64,000 nt of DNA from Desulfoferula mesophila (lineage in GTDB: Bacteria; Desulfobacterota; Desulfarculia; Desulfarculales; Desulfarculaceae). The stretch is taken from positions 2,619,501-2,683,500 of the forward strand of contig NZ_AP028679.1 in the NCBI RefSeq assembly GCF_037076455.1, written 5' to 3'. The notes below the pieces were generated by a model. That model had not been told where the DNA came from. It worked only from the letters and a program-made list of their open reading frames with translations, and searched no databases. Made by a program: the position numbers and the translations under genes. Shown here one piece after another: positions 54,768-63,371 of this stretch (positions are counted from its first letter, which is position 1; the number at the start of each line of letters is the position of its first letter).

Positions 54768-56212
54768 GGCATGCAGCCCGTGCGGCCCTTGAGCACCGGG
54801 GCCTCGTAAAAGGCCTGGTAGGCCTTGAGCGAGCTGTAGATGTCGGCCTTGGCGCTGATCTCGAAGGGCGAGTGCATGGCCAGCATGGCCGGGCCCACGT
54901 CGATGATGTCCATGCCGTAGACGGCCATGTGCTTGGCGATGGTGCCGCCGCCGCCCTCGTCAACCTTGCCCATGCCCGCCGCCTGCCAGGTCACCCCGGC
55001 CTCGTCCCAAACCTTGCGCAGCCAGGCCACGTATTCGGCGTCGGCATCGCTGGCCCCGTACTTGCCACCGTGGCCGGTGTACTTGGTCAGGCACACCCCG
55101 TAGCCGATAAACGCGGCGTTGCGCTTCTCGTGCACCTCGGGGTAGTCGGGGTCGTAGGCCGCGTTGACGTCGGCGCTGAGCATCTGGCTGGCGGCCAGGG
55201 AGCCCATCACCTGGCGGTAGGAGGCACTCTCGCCGGCGGCCTCCAGCAGGGAGGCGGCCAGGTGCTCCAAAAAGCGGCTCTGGGCCCCGGTTGCCCCTTC
55301 GGAGCCGATCTCCTCCTTGTCCAGGAACACCGCCACCGAGGTCAGCGCCGGGTTCTTGAGGACCAGGATGGCCTCCAGGGCGGCAAAGGCGCTGGAGCGG
55401 TCGTCCTGGCCATAGGCCCCCACCAGGGCCCGGTCCAGGCCCACGTCGCGGGCCTTGCCCGCCGGCACCAGCTCCAGCTCGGCGCTGATCAGATCGGCCT
55501 CGGTGATGCCGTAGCTGTCGTTGAGCAGCTTTAGTACCCCCAGCTTGGCCTTTTCCTTGCCGCCCTCGGCGTCCAGAGGCAAAGAGCCGATAAGCAGGTT
55601 CATGCGCTCGGCCTCTATGGCATCCCCCAGCTTTTTCTGCTCCTGGCCCCGGCGGCTCAGGTGGGGCAGGAGGTCCAGCACGGTGAACACCGGATCGTTC
55701 GGTTCGTCGCCTAGGTGCACCTCGACCTTTTTGCCGTCCCTGGTGCACACCACCCCGTGGATGGCCAGGGGCCGGGACATCCAATGATACTTTTTGATGC
55801 CGCCGTAATAGTGGGTCTTTAAAAACACCAGTTCCTGGTCCTCGTAGAGCGGCTGCATCTTCAGGTCCAGGCGGGGCGCGTCGATGTGGGCCCCCAGCAG
55901 GCGCATGCCCTTGGCCGGAGAGTGCTTGCCCAACACCGCCAGGGCCACCACCTTGCCCTTGTAGTCAAAGTACAGGCGTTTGGCCTTGGTCCCCGGCTTG
56001 AAGGGCTTGAAGCTCTTGGCCTTGGCCCGGCTCACGATGGTGTCCACGGCCATGCGTTCGGTCTTGGCCTGGTCCAAAAACTCCTTGTAGCTCTCGCCCA
56101 GCTCCATGATCTGCTTGCGTTGGGCCGGCTTGGCCTGGTCCCACACGCTTTTCTTGGCTATGGTGAGCTTCTCGCTCAGGTCCTTGCACTGTTTCTTCGT
56201 CAGCTTGGCCAT
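54764..56212 (-). CDS. M18-family aminopeptidase
   Basis: 482 aa. Dinuclear zinc aminopeptidase that removes N-terminal residues. Metal-site motifs GAHIDAPRLDLKMQPLYED (near 107), FLDKEEIGSEGATGAQSRF (near 297) and DVNAAYDPDYPE region, with HGGKYGASDADAEYVAW near 405. The usual length for M18 is ~450-480 aa. Clustered with the zinc-ribbon and LysE genes. Confidence 0.92.
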   Translation of the reverse strand: MAKLTKKQCKDLSEKLTIAKKSVWDQAKPAQRKQIMELGESYKEFLDQAKTERMAVDTIVSRAKAKSFKPFKPGTKAKRLYFDYKGKVVALAVLGKHSPAKGMRLLGAHIDAPRLDLKMQPLYEDQELVFLKTHYYGGIKKYHWMSRPLAIHGVVCTRDGKKVEVHLGDEPNDPVFTVLDLLPHLSRRGQEQKKLGDAIEAERMNLLIGSLPLDAEGGKEKAKLGVLKLLNDSYGITEADLISAELELVPAGKARDVGLDRALVGAYGQDDRSSAFAALEAILVLKNPALTSVAVFLDKEEIGSEGATGAQSRFLEHLAASLLEAAGESASYRQVMGSLAASQMLSADVNAAYDPDYPEVHEKRNAAFIGYGVCLTKYTGHGGKYGASDADAEYVAWLRKVWDEAGVTWQAAGMGKVDEGGGGTIAKHMAVYGMDIIDVGPAMLAMHSPFEISAKADIYSSLKAYQAFYEAPVLKGRTGCMP

Positions 56213-56296
56213 GACCGCTCCAGCCGTTTTGATTTAAGTGCCCTTGTCCAGGGCGCGAGGTTTAATTCTAATGCGCCGGGGCAGCGGCGTAAACCT

Positions 56297-57055
56297 TTAT
56301 GCCCCGGCCGACCCTTCCGGCGCCTGGCGGGCCAGCAGAAAAAACTCCTGATTGCCCTTGGGGCCCAGGATGGGACTGGCCGCGCTGCCCAGCACCGTCA
56401 GGCCCAGGCCGCCCAGGCATTCGGCCACCTTGTCCACCGCCGCCTGGCGCTGAACAGGATCGCTCACCACGCCTCCCGCGCCCACCGCCTCGCGCCCCGC
56501 CTCGAACTGGGGCTTGACCATGGGCAGCAACCAGCCCCCCGGCCCCAGGCGGGGGATCAGGGGGGGCAGTACTAAGGTAAGGCTGATAAAGGAAACGTCC
56601 ACCACGATAAGCCCGAATGGACCCGGCGCCATTTCCGGCGGCAGGTTGCGGGCGTTGGTGCGCTCGTGCAGGGTGACCCGGGGATCTTGCCGAAGCTTCC
56701 AGGCCAACTGGCCGTAGCCCACGTCCACGCAGGTGACCGCGGCCGCGCCGCGTTGCAGCAGGCAGTCGGTGAACCCCCCGGTGCTGGCCCCCACGTCCAG
56801 GCAGGTGAGCCCCCTCACCTCCAGGCCGAAGTGGTCCAGCGCCCCGGCCAGCTTGACCCCGCCCCGGGAGACGTAGGGGTGCTCCGGCCCCTCCACCGTG
56901 ATGTCTGCTTGTTGGGGAATTTGTTGGCCCGCCTTGGCCGCCGGTTGGCCCGCCACCTTGACCAAACCGGCCAGGATCATGGCCTGGGCCTTGGCCCGGC
57001 TGGGGGCCAGGCCCCGAGCCACCAACTCCTGATCCAGACGCCGCCCCTTGCCCAC
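56297..57055 (-). CDS. tlyA: TlyA-type rRNA 2'-O-methyltransferase
   Basis: 252 aa. N-terminal S4 RNA-binding domain (RRLDQELVARGLAPSRAKAQ) and FtsJ-like methyltransferase domain (VSRGGVKLAGALDHF, SAM motif CLDVGASTGGFTDCLLQRGA, VVDVSFISLTLVLP). Acts on rRNA cytidines. It follows dxs by four bases on the same strand, a common arrangement. Confidence 0.94.
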   Translation of the reverse strand: MGKGRRLDQELVARGLAPSRAKAQAMILAGLVKVAGQPAAKAGQQIPQQADITVEGPEHPYVSRGGVKLAGALDHFGLEVRGLTCLDVGASTGGFTDCLLQRGAAAVTCVDVGYGQLAWKLRQDPRVTLHERTNARNLPPEMAPGPFGLIVVDVSFISLTLVLPPLIPRLGPGGWLLPMVKPQFEAGREAVGAGGVVSDPVQRQAAVDKVAECLGGLGLTVLGSAASPILGPKGNQEFFLLARQAPEGSAGA

Positions 57056-57059
57056 CCGC

Positions 57060-58949
57060 CTAATCCAAAAGTCGGCGGGCGGCCTCGGCCACCGCCTGGG
57101 CGTCCACTCCGTAAAGGTGGCGCAACTGGGCCTGGCTGCCGTGCTCCACGAAGGTGTCGTTCAAGGCCACCACCCGGACCTTGATCCCGGTGAGCCCCCG
57201 CCTGGCCAAAAGCTCCAGCACCGCCGAGCCGAAGCCTCCGTTGGCCTCGTTTTCCTCCACGGTGACCAGCCGGCCGCAGGTGTGGGCCACCTCGCAGATC
57301 AGCTCCTCGTCCAGGGGCTTGACAAAGCGGGCGTTGACCACCGCCGCCTCCACCCCCTCCTGGGCCAGGCTTTCCGCCGCCTGGGCACAGGCCTCCACCC
57401 CCACGCCGATGCCAATGAGAGCCACGTCCTTGCCCGGACGGCGCATCTCGCCCTTGCCCCAGGGCAGGATGCGCAGCGGCTCGTCGTGGGCCACCCCCAC
57501 CCCCTTGCCCCTGGGATAGCGCAGGGCCACCGGGCCGTCGTGCTCCAGGGCGGTGTAGAGCATGTGCCGAAGCTCGTTTTCGTCGGCCGGGCTCATGAGC
57601 GACAGGTTGGGCACGCAGCGCAGGAAGCTCAAATCCAGCAGCCCTTGGTGGGTGGCCCCGTCCTCGCCCACGATGCCCCCCCGGTCCAAGGCCAGCACCA
57701 CCGGCAGGTTGGTAAGGCACACGTCGTGCACGATCTGGTCAAAGGCCCGCTGCATGAAGGTGGAGTAAATGGCTACCACCGGATGGAAGCCCTGCACCGC
57801 CAGGCCGGCGGCAAAGGTCACGGCGTGCTGCTCGGCGATGCCCACGTCCACGAAGCGCTCGGGAAACTCCTCGGCAAAAGGCGCCAGCCCGGTTCCCTCG
57901 GGCATTGCCGCGGTGATGGCCATGACCTCGGGCCGCCGGCGGGCCAACTCCAGCATGGTCTGGCCGAACACCTCGGTGTAGCTCTGGGGCGGCGGCGGAG
58001 CGGCGGGATCGCGGCGGGGCGGCCGGGCCCCCACCCCGTGATAGTGGGAGGGGTTGGCCTCGGCCGGGGCGTAGCCCCTGCCCTTGGTGGTGATCACGTG
58101 CACCAGTTGGGGGCCTTGCAGGGGCTTGACGTATTTGAGCGTCTCGATGAGCCGCTCCAGGTTGTGGCCGTCGATGGGCCCCACGTAGTTGAACTTGAGG
58201 GCCTCGAAGAGCATGCCCGGAGTGTAGAAAGCCTTGAAGGACTCCTCCGAGCGCCGGGCGATGTTCAAAAGATCCTCGCCCATGGAGCCCAGGGCCTTGA
58301 GGCGCCGCTCCATGGATTTGCGGAAGGTCTGATAGGCCTTGCCCGACAGGGCCCTGGACATGAACTTGCTCAGGGCCCCTACGTTGGGGGCGATGGACAT
58401 GCCGTTGTCGTTGAAGACCACGATTAGGTCCTCGTCCAGGTCGCCGGCCTGGTTCATGCCCTCGAAGGCCATGCCCGCGGTAAAGGAGCCGTCGCCGATG
58501 ACCGCCACCACCTTGCCGGGCCCCTTTTTTAGGCGCTCGCCCACGGCCAGGCCCAGGGCGGCGGAGATGCTGGTGCTTGAGTGGCCGGTGTCAAAGGCGT
58601 CGTGGGGGCTCTCGGAGCGCTTGGGAAAGCCGGAGATGCCACCCAACTGGCGCAGGGTGTCAAAGCGATCGCGCCGCCCGGTGAGCAGCTTGTGGGCATA
58701 GGTCTGGTGGCCCACGTCCCACACGATCTTGTCCACGGGCGTGTCGAACACGTAGTGCAAGGCTAGGGTCAGCTCCACCACCCCCAGGCTGGGGGCCAGG
58801 TGGCCGCCCACCTTTTCCACCGAGTCGATAATGCGTTGGCGCAACTCTTCGGCCAGATCCTCCAGTTGACGCAGGTTCAGATCCTGCAGGTCGTCCGGCG
58901 AGTCGATCTGGTCCAAGAGGGAAACCGGCGGTTGGTTAGCGGCGCACAC
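57060..58949 (-). CDS. dxs: 1-deoxy-D-xylulose-5-phosphate synthase
   Basis: 629 aa. First enzyme of the MEP isoprenoid pathway (thiamine diphosphate). HDAFDTGHSSTSISAALGLA near 112, ThDP/Mg motif VIGDGSFTAGMAFEGMNQAG with FNDNGMSI near 150-185, and DVGIAEQHAVTFAAGLA near 367. GTG 58949 is eight bases after AAGGA; the very long upstream frame runs through ispA in another frame and is not real. Next to ispA, as in many deltaproteobacteria. Confidence 0.96.
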   Translation of the reverse strand: MCAANQPPVSLLDQIDSPDDLQDLNLRQLEDLAEELRQRIIDSVEKVGGHLAPSLGVVELTLALHYVFDTPVDKIVWDVGHQTYAHKLLTGRRDRFDTLRQLGGISGFPKRSESPHDAFDTGHSSTSISAALGLAVGERLKKGPGKVVAVIGDGSFTAGMAFEGMNQAGDLDEDLIVVFNDNGMSIAPNVGALSKFMSRALSGKAYQTFRKSMERRLKALGSMGEDLLNIARRSEESFKAFYTPGMLFEALKFNYVGPIDGHNLERLIETLKYVKPLQGPQLVHVITTKGRGYAPAEANPSHYHGVGARPPRRDPAAPPPPQSYTEVFGQTMLELARRRPEVMAITAAMPEGTGLAPFAEEFPERFVDVGIAEQHAVTFAAGLAVQGFHPVVAIYSTFMQRAFDQIVHDVCLTNLPVVLALDRGGIVGEDGATHQGLLDLSFLRCVPNLSLMSPADENELRHMLYTALEHDGPVALRYPRGKGVGVAHDEPLRILPWGKGEMRRPGKDVALIGIGVGVEACAQAAESLAQEGVEAAVVNARFVKPLDEELICEVAHTCGRLVTVEENEANGGFGSAVLELLARRGLTGIKVRVVALNDTFVEHGSQAQLRHLYGVDAQAVAEAARRLLD

Positions 58950-58960
58950 AGTCTCGTTCC

Positions 58961-59848
58961 TTAGTGGGTGCGGGCCATGATGTAGCGGGCCAACTCGGCC
59001 AGCGGAGCGGCGGCCGGGCCCAGGCCCTCGGCAATGGCCGCGGCCTGGTCCACCAACTCCTGCCCCATCTTGCGGGCCTGGGCCACTCCCACCACGGCGG
59101 GATAGGTCATCTTGCCCCGGGCCAGGTCCGCGCCCACCTTTTTGCCCAGGGCGTTGAAATCTCCTTCCAGGTCCAGCAGGTCGTCGGCGATCTGGAAGGC
59201 CAGGCCGACGCGTCGGCCGTAACGCACCAGTTGACGCACCTGCTCCGGGTCGCCCCCGGCCAGGATGGCCCCGGATTGCACGCTGGCGGTGATGAGCGCC
59301 CCGGTCTTCATGGCGTGCATGTATTGCACGATGGCCAGGTCCGGCTTGAGGTTCTCGCTGGCCAAATCCACCGCCTGACCGCCCACCATGCCCACATAAC
59401 CGGCGGCCTTCATCACCACCTGGGAGGCTTCCAGCACCCGGCAGGGGTCCAGGCCATCGGTCTGGGCGGGGTCGCTTAAGAGCACCATGGCCTGGGTCAG
59501 CAGGCCGTCCCCGGCCAGCACGGCCAGGCCCTCGCCGTAGACCATGTGGCTGGTGGGCACTCCCCGGCGAAACTCGTCGTCGTCCATGGCCGGCAGGTCG
59601 TCGTGGATCAGGGAGTAGGTATGCACCATCTCCATGGCGCAGGCGCAGAACATGACCCGCTCCGGGTCGCCGCCCACCGCCTCGGCCCCGGCCAGGCACA
59701 GGATGGGCCGTAGACGCTTGCCCCCGGCGAATAGGCTGTAGCGCATGGCCTCCAAAACGCGCCCGCCCGCCTCCTGGGCGGGCAGTAGGCGATCCAGAGC
59801 CGCGTCCACCATCTCCCGGCGGCGGCTCAGATAGGCCTTGAGCTCCAC
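58961..59848 (-). CDS. ispA: Farnesyl/geranyl diphosphate synthase
   Basis: 295 aa prenyl transferase. First aspartate-rich motif LIHDDLPAMDDDEFRRG near 80-96, second AFQIADDLLDLEGD near 220-233, and the KxxxL/GKRLRP substrate site GGKRLRPILCL near 43. Uses the products of the MEP pathway begun by dxs just downstream. It ends 12 bases before dxs. Confidence 0.95.
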   Translation of the reverse strand: MELKAYLSRRREMVDAALDRLLPAQEAGGRVLEAMRYSLFAGGKRLRPILCLAGAEAVGGDPERVMFCACAMEMVHTYSLIHDDLPAMDDDEFRRGVPTSHMVYGEGLAVLAGDGLLTQAMVLLSDPAQTDGLDPCRVLEASQVVMKAAGYVGMVGGQAVDLASENLKPDLAIVQYMHAMKTGALITASVQSGAILAGGDPEQVRQLVRYGRRVGLAFQIADDLLDLEGDFNALGKKVGADLARGKMTYPAVVGVAQARKMGQELVDQAAAIAEGLGPAAAPLAELARYIMARTH

Positions 59849-59851
59849 CCC

Positions 59852-60103
59852 CTACTCCTCGTCGTCGCCGTCAAAGGGGGTTTCCACCAGGGCGCCCTCG
59901 TTGTTCTTGAGCAGCAGGGCCACCTTTTTCTCGGCCTCGTCCAGGCGCTGGTCGCAGGCGGCGGCCAGCTTGACCCCCTCCTCGAAAAGGGCCAGGGACT
60001 GCTCCAGCTCCAACTCGTCGTCCTCCAGGCGCTCCACGATCTCTTCCAGGCGCTGCAAGGACTCCTCGAAGCCGGGCTCTTTTTTGGCTTTGGCCATGCT
60101 CAC
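59852..60103 (-). CDS. xseB: Exodeoxyribonuclease VII small subunit
   Basis: 83 aa. FEESLQRLEEIVERLEDDELELEQSLALFEEGVKL is the family core (residues ~14-48). Works with XseA, encoded upstream in the same operon. It overlaps the M23 peptidase gene by four bases and precedes ispA by three. Confidence 0.95.
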   Translation of the reverse strand: MSMAKAKKEPGFEESLQRLEEIVERLEDDELELEQSLALFEEGVKLAAACDQRLDEAEKKVALLLKNNEGALVETPFDGDDEE

Positions 60104-60969
60104 TCTCCCAAACGCTGGGCCAACACCTGGCTCAGGGCCACCCAGTCCTGGGGGTCCACCCGTGCTCCGGCCAGCTTGACCCCGAAATCCAAATGCGGGC
60201 CGGTGACCCGGCCGGTTGACCCAACTTTACCTATAACTTGGCCCTTTTTCACCTTTTGCCCCGTTTTGACCAGGGCTTGGGACAGGTGCAGATAGCGGGT
60301 TATCAGGCCCTGGCCATGGTCGATGAGCACGGTGTTGCCGCTGAAATAGGCGTCGATGACCAGGGCCACCGTGCCGTCGGCCGCGGCGGGCACCGGAGTG
60401 CCGTCGGCCCCGCGCAGGTCTATGCCTCCGTGGGGGCTCTTTTCCTTGCCGTTGACAAAGCTGCGGCGGCCGAACAGGCTGACCACCTGGCTGTCCAGAG
60501 GCATCATGAAGGCCGAGCGCCACAGGGGCTGGGGGGTGAAGGAGCCGAACACCGCCAGCATCTGTTCGCGCTCGCGGCGGTAACGCTTCAGGGTCTCGGG
60601 GCTGAGCCTCGTGTACTTGGAGTTCACCTTGATCCGGCGGGCGCCCCGGTCGCGCAGGTAAAGCTTAATCTTGGCGGCGGCCACCTGCTTGCCGTCCACC
60701 TTGGCCCGCACCACCGCCGCTCCGGTCTTGTCCTGCAGGTCCGGGGCCACCGCGCCGTACCAGCAGCCGTCCGTGCCCTTGGCCAGGGCGGTTTCCCGGC
60801 CGTTGAGCTCCGCCCGCACCTGGGCGGGCGTCCCCTCCAGGCACAGGCGCACCAGGGCCGGTTGACCCAGGGCCAGTTTGGCGGGCTCCACCTGCAGGCT
60901 GGCCGCCCAGACGGGCGCGGCGCTCAGCAGCAAAAGTACGCAAAGCAATATGGGCCGTAGCCGCCTCAA
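60100..60969 (-). CDS. M23-family (LytM-like) peptidoglycan peptidase, atypical zinc site
   Basis: 289 aa. Signal peptide 1-22, beta-rich N-terminal part (about 25-110), then a LytM domain (about 160-289) with SPHGGIDLRG (first zinc His and Asp) and LIDHGQGLITRYLHLS. The last motif reads GPHLDFGV where GPHLHFGV is usual, replacing a zinc His by Asp. It may be a weak enzyme or a non-catalytic activator like EnvC. Encoded between xseA and xseB with four-base overlaps on both sides. Confidence 0.88.
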   Translation of the reverse strand: MRRLRPILLCVLLLLSAAPVWAASLQVEPAKLALGQPALVRLCLEGTPAQVRAELNGRETALAKGTDGCWYGAVAPDLQDKTGAAVVRAKVDGKQVAAAKIKLYLRDRGARRIKVNSKYTRLSPETLKRYRREREQMLAVFGSFTPQPLWRSAFMMPLDSQVVSLFGRRSFVNGKEKSPHGGIDLRGADGTPVPAAADGTVALVIDAYFSGNTVLIDHGQGLITRYLHLSQALVKTGQKVKKGQVIGKVGSTGRVTGPHLDFGVKLAGARVDPQDWVALSQVLAQRLGE

Positions 60970-62312
60970 TCTTCTATCTCCTCCACTTTGGCCCGCAGCG
61001 CGCCCTGGGCCAGGCGCACCCGAATTTTCTTTCCTCGCGCGCTGTCCTGGGCCCGGCGCAGCAGGCGGCCCTCATTGTCGCTGACCAAGGCGAAGCCCCG
61101 GCCCAGCACGGCCAGCGGGCCCAGGGCCCGCAAGCGGGCCTCCAAAGTACGCACCCTGGCCCGCCGTTGGTTAATACCCAGCGCCCCGGCCGAGGCCAAA
61201 CGCCGGGCCAGCTCGCGCTGGCGCCCGGCGGCCAGGGCCAGGCGGCGCTCCGGCCGGGCGCTCAGGGCCCGCTCCCGCAAGCGGCCCACCTGACGGGCCC
61301 GCCTGTGCAGGCCCCCGCTCAGGGCGTGGCCGGCGCGGGAAAGCAGGTCGTCCACCCTGAGGCGCTTGTCGGACAAGCGGCGGCGGGGGTCGCCCAGGGC
61401 GCGGGCCAGGGAGCGCACCCGCCCCTGCCGCTCGCGCACCAGGCGGGCGCCGCCCCGGGCCAGGCGTCCGGACAGGGCCCGCAGCCGGCGGGTAAGCTCG
61501 TCGCGGTTGGCCACCAGCAGCTCGGCCGCGGCCGAGGGGGTGGGCGCGCGCAGGTCCGCCACCAGGTCGCTGATGCTCACGTCGATCTCGTGGCCCACCG
61601 CCGACACCACCGGTATGGGGCAGGCGGCGATGGCCCGGGCCAGGGCCTCGTCGTTGAAGGCCCACAAATCCTCGGGCGAGCCGCCGCCCCGGGTGAGCAC
61701 GATCACCTGGGGCCAGCCCCAGGCGGCCAGATCGGCCAGGGCCTCCACCATCTGGGGCGCGGCGGAATCGCCCTGCACCCGCACGGGATAGATGGCCACG
61801 GCCACCTTCTGGTCGCGGCGGTGCAGCACGTTCAAGAAATCGCGGATGGCCGCCCCGGTGGGGCTGGTGACCACCGCCACCCGGGCGGGCAGCTCGGGCA
61901 GCTCCTGCTTGCGCTCCGGATCGAAAAGCCCCTCGGCCTCCAGGCGCTTGCGCAGCTGCTCAAAGGCCAGGGCCAGGGCTCCGGCGCCCCGCGGCTCCAC
62001 CGCGTCCACCACCAGTTGCACCTCGCCCCGGGCCTGGTACACGCTCACCCGTCCCTGGCAGAGCACCTGCAAACCCTCTTCCAGGGCGAAGCGCAGCAAG
62101 GAGGCCTGGTGCTTGAACAGCACCGCCCGAAGGGTGGCGTCACGGTCCTTGAGGGCGAAATACATGTGGCCGCTGGGCGGGGTACGCAGGCCGCTGATCT
62201 CGCCTTCCACCCACACAAAATCAAAGGTCTGCTCGGTCAGGCGCTTGAGGCGCCCCACCAGTTCGCTGACCGTAAGGATTTCGCGCCGGGTAAAAAGCTC
62301 CAGGGGTTCCAC
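60966..62312 (-). CDS. xseA: Exodeoxyribonuclease VII large subunit
   Basis: 448 aa. N-terminal OB fold (TVSELVGRLKRLTEQTF, VWVEGEISGLRTPPSGHMYF), catalytic region with GAAIRDFLNVLHRRD, VLTRGGGSPEDLWAFNDEALARAI and SAVGHEIDVSISDLVADLRAPTPSAAAE, then an Arg-rich coiled C-terminus. GTG 62312 follows GGGAG by seven bases; the longer frame to 62393 lacks homology. Confidence 0.95.
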   Translation of the reverse strand: MEPLELFTRREILTVSELVGRLKRLTEQTFDFVWVEGEISGLRTPPSGHMYFALKDRDATLRAVLFKHQASLLRFALEEGLQVLCQGRVSVYQARGEVQLVVDAVEPRGAGALALAFEQLRKRLEAEGLFDPERKQELPELPARVAVVTSPTGAAIRDFLNVLHRRDQKVAVAIYPVRVQGDSAAPQMVEALADLAAWGWPQVIVLTRGGGSPEDLWAFNDEALARAIAACPIPVVSAVGHEIDVSISDLVADLRAPTPSAAAELLVANRDELTRRLRALSGRLARGGARLVRERQGRVRSLARALGDPRRRLSDKRLRVDDLLSRAGHALSGGLHRRARQVGRLRERALSARPERRLALAAGRQRELARRLASAGALGINQRRARVRTLEARLRALGPLAVLGRGFALVSDNEGRLLRRAQDSARGKKIRVRLAQGALRAKVEEIED

Positions 62313-62399
62313 GGCATTGCTCCCGTCAATGCGTCGGGCCCCCGGCGGGGGGCCCTGATACCTCAAGTTATCACACGCTCCGGGGAGCCACAAGGCGGC

Positions 62400-63371
62400 C
62401 TAGCGGATGGCCGGCAGGGAGTCGAGCCACTTGCGCGCCTGCTTCGCCTGGTCGCAACCTTGCTCCTCGCAGCCGGGGTCCGCGTCCAGGGTGCCCTGAG
62501 GCCAGGCCCCTCCGGCCAGGACCTGGTTCAGTTCCTGGGCGCTCTGGGCCATGGCGGTGAGCAGGCCGCGCTGGTCCTGGGGCAAGGGCCAGCGGGCGGT
62601 GAGCACCCCGCGGGCGTCCAGGTCCTGGTCCCGCCAGGTGAGCCAGGCCACGTACAGGGGCCGCGCGCTGTGGCCCAACACCCAACCCAGGGCGTTGCCC
62701 GCCCAGCGCCCCGGACGCTCCAGGCGGCCGGAGAGCCAAAAAACATAGGGCAGCTGGCGCACCTGCTTTTGATGGGCCAGCATGGCCTGCTCCAAGACCG
62801 AGCGCGGCACCAAGCGACCGTACACCGTGGCCACGGCCCGCTGCCACAGGCCTAACCCCGCTCGCCAGTCCAGGGGCGCCTCCCATAGCCACGCGCCCTG
62901 GGGGCGGGCCAGCAGCCAGCAGTCCAGGCCCCACTCGAACTGTTTGTGGGCCAGCATGTGCTCGGAGTACGGGCCCTGGGTGAAAGCGTTGACCAGGTCG
63001 CGGTGGGCCCTGAGGTCCAAAAGGGCGTGGGAGAGCCAGCCCAGGGCAAAGGCCTGCTCGCCGGAATTGCGGGCCAGGGCCAGCATGGCCCGGGTCAATT
63101 GCCAGGGCCGCAGCAGGTGGACCGCATAGGCCAGGTTGCTCTCGCCGCCGGGATAGTAACCCGCGTCATGGGCGATGGCCCCGGCCAGGAACCCCGGCCA
63201 CAGGCGCTTAGCCTGGCTGGGGTCGAGGCCCAGGCGGGTGGACAGGGAGGGCCACAGCGCCCGGCAGAAGGTGAAGTGGCTGAACGGCCCCACCGCCTCG
63301 GCCGGGGCGGCCGGGGCCAAAAAAGCCGCCAAGAGCAGCAGACCAACCAGGCTACGGCCGGTCCAGGACAA
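62400..63371 (-). CDS. Zinc-dependent phospholipase C-like secreted protein
   Basis: 323 aa from TTG 63371, with GGAGG seven bases upstream; it overlaps the methyltransferase gene by 20 bases. Signal peptide to about residue 25 (LLLLAAFLAPAAPAEA). FLAGAIAHDAGYYP and FALGWLSHALLDLRAHRDLVN carry the His/Asp ligands of the zinc-dependent PLC-like family. The C-terminal part has a Cys pair (CEEQGC). Substrate unknown. Weak similarity outside the His motifs. Confidence 0.7.
   Translation of the reverse strand: MSWTGRSLVGLLLLAAFLAPAAPAEAVGPFSHFTFCRALWPSLSTRLGLDPSQAKRLWPGFLAGAIAHDAGYYPGGESNLAYAVHLLRPWQLTRAMLALARNSGEQAFALGWLSHALLDLRAHRDLVNAFTQGPYSEHMLAHKQFEWGLDCWLLARPQGAWLWEAPLDWRAGLGLWQRAVATVYGRLVPRSVLEQAMLAHQKQVRQLPYVFWLSGRLERPGRWAGNALGWVLGHSARPLYVAWLTWRDQDLDARGVLTARWPLPQDQRGLLTAMAQSAQELNQVLAGGAWPQGTLDADPGCEEQGCDQAKQARKWLDSLPAIR

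Noticed and set aside
57060-59699. 879-codon minus-strand frame as one protein
   Set aside because: Only the part after GTG 58949 is DXS. The upstream part runs through ispA in another frame and is Gly/Arg/Pro-rich shadow sequence.
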